From contig CACDEU010000013.1 in assembly GCA_902551895.1 (NCBI GenBank), forward strand, positions 1 to 33,476: a stretch of 33,476 nucleotides of DNA, written 5' to 3'. Shown one piece after another: positions 23,646 to 32,193 of the stretch. A program made the translations under genes and the position numbers. The first letter of the stretch is position 1. Each line of letters begins with the position of its first letter. The DNA comes from an uncultured Pelagibacteraceae bacterium (lineage in GTDB: Bacteria > Pseudomonadota > Alphaproteobacteria > Pelagibacterales > Pelagibacteraceae). The notes beneath the pieces are model-generated. The model worked only from the letters and a program-made list of their open reading frames with translations, searched no databases and was not told the origin of the DNA.

Positions 23646-24502
23646 AAATAATAAAATATTTTTTTCAATTTATTTTCATTTATTTTTTATTAATTATTTT
23701 TAAAATAATTGGATATAAAAATGCATCAAACTTGGGAGCAGTTATTGGAAAAACAATTGGTCCTTTATTTCGATCAAATAATAAAATTCAAAGTAATTTA
23801 AAAAATTCTAATATTGGTAGTTCTGAAGAAGAAAGAAAATCTATAATTGATAATATGTGGAGCAATTATGGAAGAATATTATCTGAATATGTTTATTTAA
23901 ATAAATTTAGAAGTAACATGTTAGGTGATTTCGTTAAAATTGAAGGTTTAAATTATTTAAATGAAATTAAAAATAATAATGAAAGAGTAGTATTTATATC
24001 AGGACATTTTAATAATTTTGAGCTAATGGCAATGGAAATAGAAAAAGCTGGTATAAATTTATGTGCAATTTATAGACCTCTTAATAATCCATTTTTAAAT
24101 ATTATTATGGAAAAAATTAGAAAAAACTATATTTGCAAAAATCAAATAAAAAAAGGTAAGAGTGGAACTAGAGATTTATTAAATTTTTTTAAAAAAAATT
24201 TTTCTGCAGCATTAATGATTGACCAAAGAGTAAGTGAAGGTGAAGATGCAAATCTATTTGAACGTACTGCAAAAACTACAACCATACCTGCACAATTAGT
24301 AAAAAAATATGGTTGTAGTATTATTCCAGTTTATATTGAAAGAGTTAGAAACTACCATTTTAAATTATATTTTCAAAAACCATTGAAATTTGATGATAAT
24401 CTATCAGCTCAACAAATAACAACTGAGCTTAATAAAATACTTGAAAAAATGATTTTAAAAAATCCCGATCAATGGATTTGGTCGCATGATAGATGGAAAT
24501 AA
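23642..24502 (+). CDS. Lipid A acyltransferase, LpxL/HtrB family
   Basis: A 286-residue lysophospholipid-type acyltransferase with an N-terminal hydrophobic anchor (about 5-22). The catalytic HX4E is His122-Glu127 in SGHFNNFELM, followed by the substrate motif AIYRPLNNPFLN and the DQRVSEGEDANLF segment (HtrB-like proteins have DQ...G). The C-terminus NPDQWIWSHDRWK is typical. It adds a secondary acyl chain to Kdo2-lipid IVA, chain length unknown. It is the last gene of the msbA-waaA-lpxK set and ends 1 base from the convergent DUF2093 gene. Confidence 0.92.
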   Translation: MKIIKYFFQFIFIYFLLIIFKIIGYKNASNLGAVIGKTIGPLFRSNNKIQSNLKNSNIGSSEEERKSIIDNMWSNYGRILSEYVYLNKFRSNMLGDFVKIEGLNYLNEIKNNNERVVFISGHFNNFELMAMEIEKAGINLCAIYRPLNNPFLNIIMEKIRKNYICKNQIKKGKSGTRDLLNFFKKNFSAALMIDQRVSEGEDANLFERTAKTTTIPAQLVKKYGCSIIPVYIERVRNYHFKLYFQKPLKFDDNLSAQQITTELNKILEKMILKNPDQWIWSHDRWK

Positions 24503-24503
24503 A

Positions 24504-24704
24504 TCAATTTTTTTTAGATAATTCTTCTCTTTTTTGTGAAGCTTCAACATGAGAAAAATAAGGTTCTTGAAGTTCTACATTCCAATAATTTAACTTATCT
24601 AAAAATATTTTCTTTCCTGAAATTGCGCAAATAACATGATCTCCATCTTCTAATATCTCAAAATTATTAGGTAAATATTTTATTCTAGCTAATTTATTTT
24701 TCAT
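24504..24704 (-). CDS. DUF2093 domain protein
   Basis: A 66-residue protein reading LARIKYLPNNFEILEDGDHVICAISGKKIFLDKLNYWNVELQEPY. This follows the DUF2093 consensus (A-x-L-x-YLP-x-F-x-V, GD-x-V-x-CAVTG, IPL-x-x-L-x-YWSVE-x-QE-x-Y) very well. The family is found in alphaproteobacteria and has no known function; the single Cys and SG motif hint at a small folded domain. It is divergent from purD across about 10-20 bases. Confidence 0.85.
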   Translation of the reverse strand: MKNKLARIKYLPNNFEILEDGDHVICAISGKKIFLDKLNYWNVELQEPYFSHVEASQKREELSKKN

Positions 24705-24713
24705 TATGTAGAA

Positions 24714-25991
24714 ATGTATTTATATATGATTATTTGTATCATAGGAAGCGGAGGTAGAGAACATGCCATTTGTAAAACAATCTCATTATCTTCAAAAGTA
24801 AGCAAAATATACTGCATACCAGGTAACGCAGGAACTAAACAATTAGCAGAAAATATAGATTTACATATTAATGATTTTGGAAAAATTTTAAAATTTTTAA
24901 AAAAATCAAAAGTTGATCTAGTTATAGTTGGTCCAGAAAAACCATTAGTAAACGGTATTGTAGATTACTTGGAAGACAATAACATTAAAGTTTTTGGTCC
25001 TAGAAAAATACCTTCACAATTAGAAGGTTCAAAAACTTTTACAAAAAATATTTGTAAAGAATATAATATACCAACAGCAAAGTTTGGGATTTTTAAAAAA
25101 AAAGAAGAAACTATAAATTTTTTAAAAAATTCAAAATTTCCAATCGTAATTAAAGCAGATGGATTAGCTGCTGGAAAAGGAGTTTATATATCAAATAATT
25201 TATCTGAAGCAGAAGAAGCAGTTAATGAGATTTTTAATGGGAAATTTGGAATAGCATATAAAATACTAGTTGAAGAATTCTTAAATGGTGAAGAAATGAG
25301 TTTTTTTGTTATTTGTGATGGGAAAAATTTCAAAATTTTTAAAACTGCACAAGATCATAAAAGAGTTAATGAAGGAGATGAAGGAAAAAATACCGGAGGT
25401 ATGGGCGCATACAGTCCGTCAGGATTAATAAACGAAGTCTTAGAGAGAAAAATTATTGAAAAAATAATTTCTCCAACTTTGAAAGCTATAGAAGAAATGG
25501 GAGAGAAATATATAGGATTTCTTTATGCAGGATTAATGATTGTAGATAACGAACCTTTTTTGATTGAGTATAATGTAAGAATGGGAGACCCTGAGTGTCA
25601 AACTATTTTGCCTCTTTTAAAAACTGACTTAATTGATGTTTTTAATGCATGTTGTGAAGAAAATTTAAAAAAATTAAATCTAGAATGGAGAGAAGATAAA
25701 AGTCTTTGTATAGTTTTATGCTCTAATGGATACCCTGAAAAATTTACAAATAATTTACAAATTAATAACCTAAATAATTTAAAATTGAGTAATAATGATT
25801 TTATTTTCCACGCAGGAACAAAAGAAAGGGGGAATAAAATATTTTCAAATGGTGGAAGAGTTTTGAATTTTGTTTCCCTATCTGACTCATTTAAAGATGC
25901 AAGAGAAAGAGCCATAAAACATATAAATCAACTAAATTGGGGAGATGGTTTTTTTAGAAAAGATATTGGATTTAAAATAATAGATAAATGA
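24714..25991 (+). CDS. purD: Phosphoribosylamine-glycine ligase (GARS)
   Basis: A 425-residue ATP-grasp enzyme of purine biosynthesis that joins phosphoribosylamine and glycine. Motifs: IIGSGGREHAI at the N-terminus, VGPEKPLVNGIVD, KADGLAAGKGVYI, GGMGAYSP and YNVRMGDPECQ. The ORF track starts at 24714 (MYLYMIICIIG), but the ATG at 24726 gives MIICIIGSGGREHA, which aligns better with the family's usual start. The end overlaps rsmD by ATGA. Length is normal. Confidence 0.96.
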   Translation: MYLYMIICIIGSGGREHAICKTISLSSKVSKIYCIPGNAGTKQLAENIDLHINDFGKILKFLKKSKVDLVIVGPEKPLVNGIVDYLEDNNIKVFGPRKIPSQLEGSKTFTKNICKEYNIPTAKFGIFKKKEETINFLKNSKFPIVIKADGLAAGKGVYISNNLSEAEEAVNEIFNGKFGIAYKILVEEFLNGEEMSFFVICDGKNFKIFKTAQDHKRVNEGDEGKNTGGMGAYSPSGLINEVLERKIIEKIISPTLKAIEEMGEKYIGFLYAGLMIVDNEPFLIEYNVRMGDPECQTILPLLKTDLIDVFNACCEENLKKLNLEWREDKSLCIVLCSNGYPEKFTNNLQINNLNNLKLSNNDFIFHAGTKERGNKIFSNGGRVLNFVSLSDSFKDARERAIKHINQLNWGDGFFRKDIGFKIIDK

Positions 25992-26554
25992 GAATAATTG
26001 GAGGAACTTTTAAAGGCGTTAAAATTTTTGAAGCTTTTGATAAAAATACAAGGCCTCTAAAAGATTTGGTAAAAGAGTCTATTCTTAATATTCTTGAACA
26101 TTCTAAAGATTCAAGAATAAAATTGAATAACTCGTTAGTTCTAGATTTGTTTGCAGGTACTGGATCTTTTGGTTTAGAATGCATCTCGAGGGGTTCCAAA
26201 AAAGTTTACTTCGTGGAAAACTATGATCAATCAATAGAAATTTTAGAAAAAAATATTAAAAAATTGAAGAGTGAAAAAAAAACAAGAATATTTAATGAAG
26301 ATGTTTTTAATTTTTTTAAAAATCAAAAATTAAAAGATGAAAAGATGGATTTAATATTTTTAGATCCTCCATATAAAGAAGAAAATTTAAAGGTAATCTT
26401 AGAAAGTATAACTAAATTGAAATTATTAAAAGAATCCGGGTTAATTGTTTTGCACAGACATAAAAAAGCAAAAGATGAGATTGGTAACAATTTTACTATA
26501 CAAAGATCTGTTAGATATGGAATATCAAAAATAATATTTTTAAAAATTATTTAA
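25988..26554 (+). CDS. rsmD: 16S rRNA (guanine966-N2)-methyltransferase (RsmD)
   Basis: A 188-residue Rossmann-fold RNA methylase. It begins MRIIGGTFKGVKI, contains TRPLKDLVKESILNIL, the SAM-binding VLDLFAGTGSFGLECISRG and the catalytic LIFLDPPYKEE. All are standard for RsmD/YhhF. It is coupled to purD (ATGA) and its last 8 bases overlap the convergent pgi gene. Confidence 0.95.
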   Translation: MRIIGGTFKGVKIFEAFDKNTRPLKDLVKESILNILEHSKDSRIKLNNSLVLDLFAGTGSFGLECISRGSKKVYFVENYDQSIEILEKNIKKLKSEKKTRIFNEDVFNFFKNQKLKDEKMDLIFLDPPYKEENLKVILESITKLKLLKESGLIVLHRHKKAKDEIGNNFTIQRSVRYGISKIIFLKII

Positions 26555-27701
26555 ATAATATTTTTTTAGTCTCATTTTTTATTAACTCAACAGATGGTTG
26601 ATCAAATGGATTAACTTTTAAAGCTCTACCTAATAAAATTGTTTCCAATATAAAAAAACAAAATAATTCTCCTAATGCTTCTTCATTTTTTTTTGCAACT
26701 TCGAAAGATCTGAATGGTAGTTTTTTTTTATAAAAAACTTTTTCAGTTGCTATTTTTTGTGCATGAATAATTTCAAAAAAAGATTTATTTTTAAGATAGC
26801 TATGTGTCTTTTGTATAAATTTATTATTTAATATTTCTGAAGTTGTATCTTTATTAAAAAAGAAAGTAAAAAAATTATTTTTTGGTCCATCTAAATATAA
26901 TTGCATTAAACTATGGTTATCACTTGGCATCGTAGATATTATCGGAAGAATACCTTTAGACTTTTTGCCTAAGCTTTCTGCAACAAGCTGTTGATACCAT
27001 TTAAATAAGTTTTCTGAATTTTTATCATAATTCAAAATTATTGAATTAAATTTTTTTTCTTTAATAAATTTTAATATTGCATTAACATTTTTTATCAATT
27101 CATTTAAAAAAATCTTATTATTTATTAAATAATTTAATCTTTTAAATTTATTTTCATTAAGACCCATAATTTCTGCGGGCAACATGCCAACCTCTGATAA
27201 AACAGAATAGCGGCCTCCAATATAATTTTTGTGCTCAATAACTTCTGCTCTAAGAGTATTGGCAAGTTTTTTTAAATAACTTTTTTTTTCTTCGGTAATA
27301 AAAATATTTTTATTACCATTAACAAATAAGTTTGAGTTTGCAATTGTCTCAAGGGTATTTCCAGATTTAGATATAATAATATTTATTGCTTTTATTTTTT
27401 TTTCAGAACTTTTTAATTTTGAATTTAAATTATTTATAAAAATAAATTTTTTTTTTATTTTATGTTTTAAAAATTGGTATATTGCTTCAATTCCTAAAGT
27501 TGAACCTCCCATCCCAATTAATCTAAAATTTTTATTTTTACTAATTTTTTTAACTTGATCTTTTGTGTAACTATATTTGTAGTTTGGTTTTAAGGATTCT
27601 ATAAGTCTAATTTTTTTAAACCACTTCTCATTTTTAAAGCTTTGGAATTTTTTAAATTTTTTAATATTAAAGTTTTTAAATTTAATATTGGAGGTCAACA
27701 T
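26547..27701 (-). CDS. pgi: Glucose-6-phosphate isomerase, short form
   Basis: A 384-residue SIS-fold isomerase. Motifs: LIGMGGSTLGIEAI at 61-74, IIISKSGNTLETIANS in the second phosphate loop, YIGGRYSVLSEVGMLPAEI for the signature GGRYS, and LDGPKNNFFTFFF. It interconverts glucose-6-phosphate and fructose-6-phosphate. It is clearly shorter than the roughly 550-residue E. coli enzyme, mainly because the N-terminal region before the first SIS domain is reduced; the reading frame is intact. The N-terminal 60 residues are extremely Lys/Phe/Asn-rich. It is the last gene of the - strand run from the HAD-IIA gene, 2 bases after the lipoprotein gene. Confidence 0.88.
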   Translation of the reverse strand: MLTSNIKFKNFNIKKFKKFQSFKNEKWFKKIRLIESLKPNYKYSYTKDQVKKISKNKNFRLIGMGGSTLGIEAIYQFLKHKIKKKFIFINNLNSKLKSSEKKIKAINIIISKSGNTLETIANSNLFVNGNKNIFITEEKKSYLKKLANTLRAEVIEHKNYIGGRYSVLSEVGMLPAEIMGLNENKFKRLNYLINNKIFLNELIKNVNAILKFIKEKKFNSIILNYDKNSENLFKWYQQLVAESLGKKSKGILPIISTMPSDNHSLMQLYLDGPKNNFFTFFFNKDTTSEILNNKFIQKTHSYLKNKSFFEIIHAQKIATEKVFYKKKLPFRSFEVAKKNEEALGELFCFFILETILLGRALKVNPFDQPSVELIKNETKKILFK

Positions 27702-27703
27702 TT

Positions 27704-28030
27704 TTAATCATTTATTTTTTCTATTATTAATTTTTCTATACTTGTTTGACCTTCATTGTTGCTTTGAGTACTTTTTTCTAAATTTTCATCAATTTTTAGA
27801 ACTTTCTTAATATCAATATCTTCCTTGTTTTCAATTTGATCTTCTTCTTGATTTAGTGGTACTGGTAACTCATTGAAGTCTGGGGGAACTGTCAATGGCT
27901 TCTTTTTTTCAACCAAAAACTCATCGCTATTATCAGATCTTTTTTTTCCTTGCAAAGCATCCTTTGCGCCAGAGCAAGAAAACAAAAAAAGCATCGAAAA
28001 TAAAAATATAATTATTTTTTTAAATTTCAT
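27704..28030 (-). CDS. Lipoprotein, DUF3035/BamF-like
   Basis: A 108-residue protein with a lipoprotein signal: MKFKKIIIFLFSMLFLFSC with Cys19 as the lipidated residue. The segment SDEFLVEKKKPLTVPPDFNELPVP matches the hallmark of the alphaproteobacterial DUF3035 family, one member of which (BamF of Caulobacter) belongs to the outer-membrane beta-barrel assembly complex. The rest is acidic and probably unstructured. It overlaps lspA, the gene for the peptidase that would process it, by 11 bases. Confidence 0.8.
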   Translation of the reverse strand: MKFKKIIIFLFSMLFLFSCSGAKDALQGKKRSDNSDEFLVEKKKPLTVPPDFNELPVPLNQEEDQIENKEDIDIKKVLKIDENLEKSTQSNNEGQTSIEKLIIEKIND

Positions 28031-28514
28031 TTTTCTTTTTATAATTCAATAATTCAGCAAAAATAAGACAAATAATTCCTAAAGATATAAATATATCAGC
28101 AACATTAAAAATAAACCAATGATAACCTTTATAGCTAATATCTATAAAATCTGGCACAGCAGAATAATAAATACGATCGAATAAATTACCAAGAGATCCA
28201 CCCAATATAATTAGAAAATAATAAACGCTATTATCTTTTGATTTAATGATCAGATATATAATAAATAAATTTACAAAAATAATTAAAGTGGTCATTAAAT
28301 TATAAATCTCAGATTGTTCAAAAGATAATAATCCAAAACCTATACCAGTATTCCAAACTAAAATTAAATTGATATAGGAATTGATATTTATATCTACAAA
28401 GCCTAAATCTTCTAGGACAGATAATATATATAACTTTGAAATTCTATCTGCTAAAAAAATAAATAAAATGATCCAAAAATATATAAAAGTTTTTTTAAAA
28501 AATAATTTATTCAT
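28020..28514 (-). CDS. lspA: Signal peptidase II (prolipoprotein)
   Basis: A 164-residue membrane aspartyl protease with four helices that removes the signal of lipoproteins after lipidation. The catalytic aspartates are in GGSLGNLFDRI and FNVADIFISLG, and the N-terminal NTGIGFGLLS (usually NxGAAFSxL) is recognisable. It lies 3 bases after ileS; ileS-lspA linkage is widely conserved. Confidence 0.94.
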   Translation of the reverse strand: MNKLFFKKTFIYFWIILFIFLADRISKLYILSVLEDLGFVDININSYINLILVWNTGIGFGLLSFEQSEIYNLMTTLIIFVNLFIIYLIIKSKDNSVYYFLIILGGSLGNLFDRIYYSAVPDFIDISYKGYHWFIFNVADIFISLGIICLIFAELLNYKKKNEI

Positions 28515-28517
28515 TAA

Positions 28518-31256
28518 TTATTTTAATGCACATCCATGTCTTTCACACTTTTCTTTTTTAATTTTCCAACAAACGCTGCATTTTTTACCCTCAGCTTTGT
28601 TTGTCTCAACAATAATTTCTTCACCTTCATCTTTTTTAATTTTATCTACATCTGCTCCTGATGTAATACATAGTTCAGAAAAATCAGTTCCTTTAAATAA
28701 TTGAATTAGTTTATCATTTAAAAGTATTTTTAAATTTGCTTCTAAACTTGAACCAATTTCTTTAGATGCTCTTTTTAACTCTATGCTACTATTACATTTA
28801 TCCCTTATTTTTATAAGCTCTGTCCATTTGTTATTTAAATCTGGATTATTCCAGTTTGATGGAATTGATGGAAACTTTTCTAGATGAATACTTTCTTTTT
28901 CATTAATTTTTAGAAGTGAATGAATTTCTTCAGTTGTAAATGATAATACCGGTGCAAACCATTTTAATAATATTTCAAGAACAATATTTAAAAACTCTAT
29001 AGTTGAAATTCTTTTTTTACTCTCTAGAGAATCGCAATATAAGGCATCCTTTCTAATATCAAAATAAAAAGCTGATAAATCAGATGTACAAAAATTTATT
29101 ATTTCTTTATAAATAGTATGGAAATTATATTTTTCAAAATTCTTTTCAAATAAAATATTAAGATTATAGATTTTGTGTAACATATACTGTTCTAGCTCTG
29201 GAAAATTACTTGTATTAATTTTTTCAAAATCAACTTTTTCAAATTTGTCATTTAAATTTCCAAGAATGTATCTAAAAGTATTTCTGATTTTTCTGTAAGA
29301 TTCTGCATGCTGCTCTAAAATTGAATAATCTATTCTTAAATCCTCAGCATAATCAGAAGCTGCTACCCAAATCCTTAAGATATCAGCTCCATACTTTTTT
29401 AAAATGTCTTCTGGTGCAATAATATTTCCAAGAGATTTTGACATTTTTAAACCTTTTCCATCAACAACAAATCCGTGGGACAATATAGATTCAAACGGAG
29501 CCCTACCTCTTGTTCCGCAAGACTCTAATAGTGATGAGTGAAACCACCCTCTGTGTTGATCTGAGCCCTCTAGATACATAGAAGCAGGCCATTTTAAATC
29601 TTCTCTTTTTTCAAGAACATAGGCATGAGTAGAGCCACTATCAAACCAAACTTCAACAATATCAGTCATTTTTTTATAATCCTCAATTTTATATTTTTTG
29701 CCTAAAAATCTTTGAGCATCACCTTCAAACCAACAGTCAGCCCCCTCTTTCTCAAATATACTGGCAATATTTTCGTTAACTTCATCGTCGATTAAAACTT
29801 CATTTGATTTTTTTGACATAAAAACAGGAATAGGAACTCCCCATACTCTTTGCCTTGAAACACACCAATCGGGCCTTAGCTCAATCATCGACCTTAGTCT
29901 TTCTTTTCCTTTATTTGGATAAAAATTAGTTTCATCTATAGATTTTAAAGCTTTCTTTCTCAAGCCATGACTTTCCATCGAAATAAACCATTGCGGTGTT
30001 GCTCTATGAACCAAGGGCGCTTTTGAACGCCAAGAATGAGGATAAGAATGAATTAATTCCCCACTAGATAATAAATTTTTTTGTTCATTTAATTTTTCTA
30101 TAACTATTTTGTTTGCCTTAAAAATATGTATACCTTCAAAAGTTGGAACATGCTTTGTATATTTTCCATCATCATCTACTGTTTCTTCAGCTTTTATATT
30201 ATTTTTTAAACACAAATTAAAATCATCAGGACCATGGCTAGGCGCACAATGAACAATACCTGAGCCTTGTTCTGTCGTAACAAAATTTGCACTTAACATC
30301 GGAATATCATAGTCAAATCCAATTTTTGAAAATGGATGGCTGCATATTGTTCCTTCAAATTCATTTCCTAAAAAGCTCAAAACTTTTGTAAACTTTTTGA
30401 TATTACAATCCTCTAGTAAAGATTTTAACAAATCTTCCGCTACTACTATTTGTTTATCTTTAAAATTTGATTGATCTTCTATTTTAATAACTGCATATTT
30501 TAAATTTTCATTGTAAGCCAATGCTCTATTGGCTGGTATTGTCCATGGAGTTGTTGTCCAAATTATAATTTGGCTATTCAAAAGTTTCTCATTTTTTGAT
30601 TTTTTAATATTAAATGCTGCATAAATTGTATCAGACTTATGATCCATGTATTCAACTTCTGCGTCCGCCAATGCTGTTTTTTCTACTGTGGACCAAAGAA
30701 CAGGTTTATAACCTCTGTAAAGACTTCCTTCTTTTAAAAATTTACCAAGCTCTCTAACTATTTGGGCTTCAGCATCAAAACTCATTGTAGAGTAGTAATT
30801 TTCCCAGTCACCTACTACTCCAAGTCTTTTAAATTGCTTTTTATGTACCTCAATCCATTTCTTTGCGAAATCTCTACATTCTTTTCTGAATTCATTTATT
30901 GGAACTTCATTTTTATTTTTTTTGTTTTTTTTATATTGTTCCTCAATTTTCCATTCAATCGGCAAACCGTGACAATCCCAACCTGGCACATAAACAGAAT
31001 CTTCTCCTTTCATCTGATGAAATTTTACTATTACATCTTTAAGAATTTTATTAAGTGCTGTTCCCATGTGTATATCTCCATTGGCATATGGAGGGCCATC
31101 ATGAAGGACAAATTTTGTTTTTCCTTTGCTAGAAGATCTTAACTTTTTATATAAATCAATTTTATCCCAGTAATCAATTATTCCAGGTTCTTTGTTTTGT
31201 AAATTTGCTTTCATTGAAAAAGCAGTTTTGGGAAGATTGATATTGCTTTTGCTCAT
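28518..31256 (-). CDS. ileS: Isoleucyl-tRNA synthetase
   Basis: A 912-residue class I synthetase. Motifs: PPYANGDIHMGTALNKILKD (HIGH box as HMGT), PVLWSTVEKTALADAEVEY, the editing-domain segment IWTTTPWTIPANRAL, WFDSGSTHAYV, HGFVVDGKGLKMSKSLGN (KMSKS) and a C-terminal Cys cluster CSVCW...CERHGC that can bind zinc. It is a bacterial-type enzyme with normal length. It lies 4 bases downstream of ribF and just upstream of lspA. Confidence 0.97.
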   Translation of the reverse strand: MSKSNINLPKTAFSMKANLQNKEPGIIDYWDKIDLYKKLRSSSKGKTKFVLHDGPPYANGDIHMGTALNKILKDVIVKFHQMKGEDSVYVPGWDCHGLPIEWKIEEQYKKNKKNKNEVPINEFRKECRDFAKKWIEVHKKQFKRLGVVGDWENYYSTMSFDAEAQIVRELGKFLKEGSLYRGYKPVLWSTVEKTALADAEVEYMDHKSDTIYAAFNIKKSKNEKLLNSQIIIWTTTPWTIPANRALAYNENLKYAVIKIEDQSNFKDKQIVVAEDLLKSLLEDCNIKKFTKVLSFLGNEFEGTICSHPFSKIGFDYDIPMLSANFVTTEQGSGIVHCAPSHGPDDFNLCLKNNIKAEETVDDDGKYTKHVPTFEGIHIFKANKIVIEKLNEQKNLLSSGELIHSYPHSWRSKAPLVHRATPQWFISMESHGLRKKALKSIDETNFYPNKGKERLRSMIELRPDWCVSRQRVWGVPIPVFMSKKSNEVLIDDEVNENIASIFEKEGADCWFEGDAQRFLGKKYKIEDYKKMTDIVEVWFDSGSTHAYVLEKREDLKWPASMYLEGSDQHRGWFHSSLLESCGTRGRAPFESILSHGFVVDGKGLKMSKSLGNIIAPEDILKKYGADILRIWVAASDYAEDLRIDYSILEQHAESYRKIRNTFRYILGNLNDKFEKVDFEKINTSNFPELEQYMLHKIYNLNILFEKNFEKYNFHTIYKEIINFCTSDLSAFYFDIRKDALYCDSLESKKRISTIEFLNIVLEILLKWFAPVLSFTTEEIHSLLKINEKESIHLEKFPSIPSNWNNPDLNNKWTELIKIRDKCNSSIELKRASKEIGSSLEANLKILLNDKLIQLFKGTDFSELCITSGADVDKIKKDEGEEIIVETNKAEGKKCSVCWKIKKEKCERHGCALK

Positions 31257-31260
31257 TATT

Positions 31261-32193
31261 TTAATTTAATTTTTTTGCTTTTCTGATGTCTAAATTAATT
31301 TGTTTTTTTAATTGGTTTATATTTTTAAATTTCTTTTCTTTTCTTATAAAGTCTATGAACTCAATAGTTAAGTGCTTATTATAAAGATTCCTTGAAAAAT
31401 TAAATATGTGAACCTCTAAAAGTATTTCTTTTTGATTAAAAGTTGGCCTATAACCTAAATTTGCAATTCCCCTTAATAATTTTTTATTTTTATTTATTAA
31501 AATATTCACTGCATATACTCCAGGTTTTGCAATAACATAATCATTAAGTTTAATATTACATGTTGGAAATCCAATTTTTCGTCCCATTTTTCTTCCCACA
31601 CTTACTTTTCCGTCTATAGACCAATTTCGATCTAAATATCTATTAACAATATTAATTTTCCCATTAGATATTAATTTTCTAATTAATGTAGATGAAATAA
31701 TTTTAGTTTTTTTCTTTAGTGGCTTGGGATTAATTATTTTAAAATTATATTTTTTTTCAAAAAATTTTAATTTATTTACATTTCCTTCTCTTTTATTGCC
31801 AAACCTAAAATTATTACTGACAAAAATATATTTCGGTCTGAGTTTCTTAAATAAAACATTATCAATAAATTTTATATAATTCATTTTGGAAAATTTTTTA
31901 TCAAACTTTTTAATTATGACAAAATCTATTTTAAATTTTCCGAAGGAGTTTATTTTTTGATTTAGATTAGAAATTTTAAAGTTTTTTAATTTTTTATCAA
32001 AAAACATTTTAGGCATAGGATCAAAAGTTAATACCCCAATTTTTATTTTATGTTTTTTTTTATATTGTTTTGCAAAATTAAATAACTTTTGATGTCCAAT
32101 ATGCAAACCATCAAAATTACCAATTAATAAAATTGAATTTTTATGATTTTTGGAAACAGAAAAATTTTTATATAACTTCAATTTTTTTACCAT
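31261..32193 (-). CDS. ribF: Bifunctional riboflavin kinase / FAD synthetase
   Basis: A 310-residue protein. The N-terminal adenylyltransferase domain has GNFDGLHIGHQKLF at 25-38 and the ISSTLIRKLI motif near 167-176. The C-terminal riboflavin kinase domain carries GRKIGFPTCNI and KPGVYAVNI. It makes FMN and FAD. The start overlaps the HAD gene by 7 bases and ileS follows after 4 bases; ribF-ileS-lspA is a widespread operon. Confidence 0.95.
   Translation of the reverse strand: MVKKLKLYKNFSVSKNHKNSILLIGNFDGLHIGHQKLFNFAKQYKKKHKIKIGVLTFDPMPKMFFDKKLKNFKISNLNQKINSFGKFKIDFVIIKKFDKKFSKMNYIKFIDNVLFKKLRPKYIFVSNNFRFGNKREGNVNKLKFFEKKYNFKIINPKPLKKKTKIISSTLIRKLISNGKINIVNRYLDRNWSIDGKVSVGRKMGRKIGFPTCNIKLNDYVIAKPGVYAVNILINKNKKLLRGIANLGYRPTFNQKEILLEVHIFNFSRNLYNKHLTIEFIDFIRKEKKFKNINQLKKQINLDIRKAKKLN

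Noticed and set aside
25598-26199. Antisense ORFs of 105 and 75 residues over purD and rsmD
   Set aside because: Antisense shadows of strongly recognised genes, with no Shine-Dalgarno or conserved motif.
30762-31142. 126-residue ORF antisense to ileS
   Set aside because: Antisense shadow of the well-conserved N-terminal part of ileS; hydrophobic only because it mirrors Lys-rich codons.
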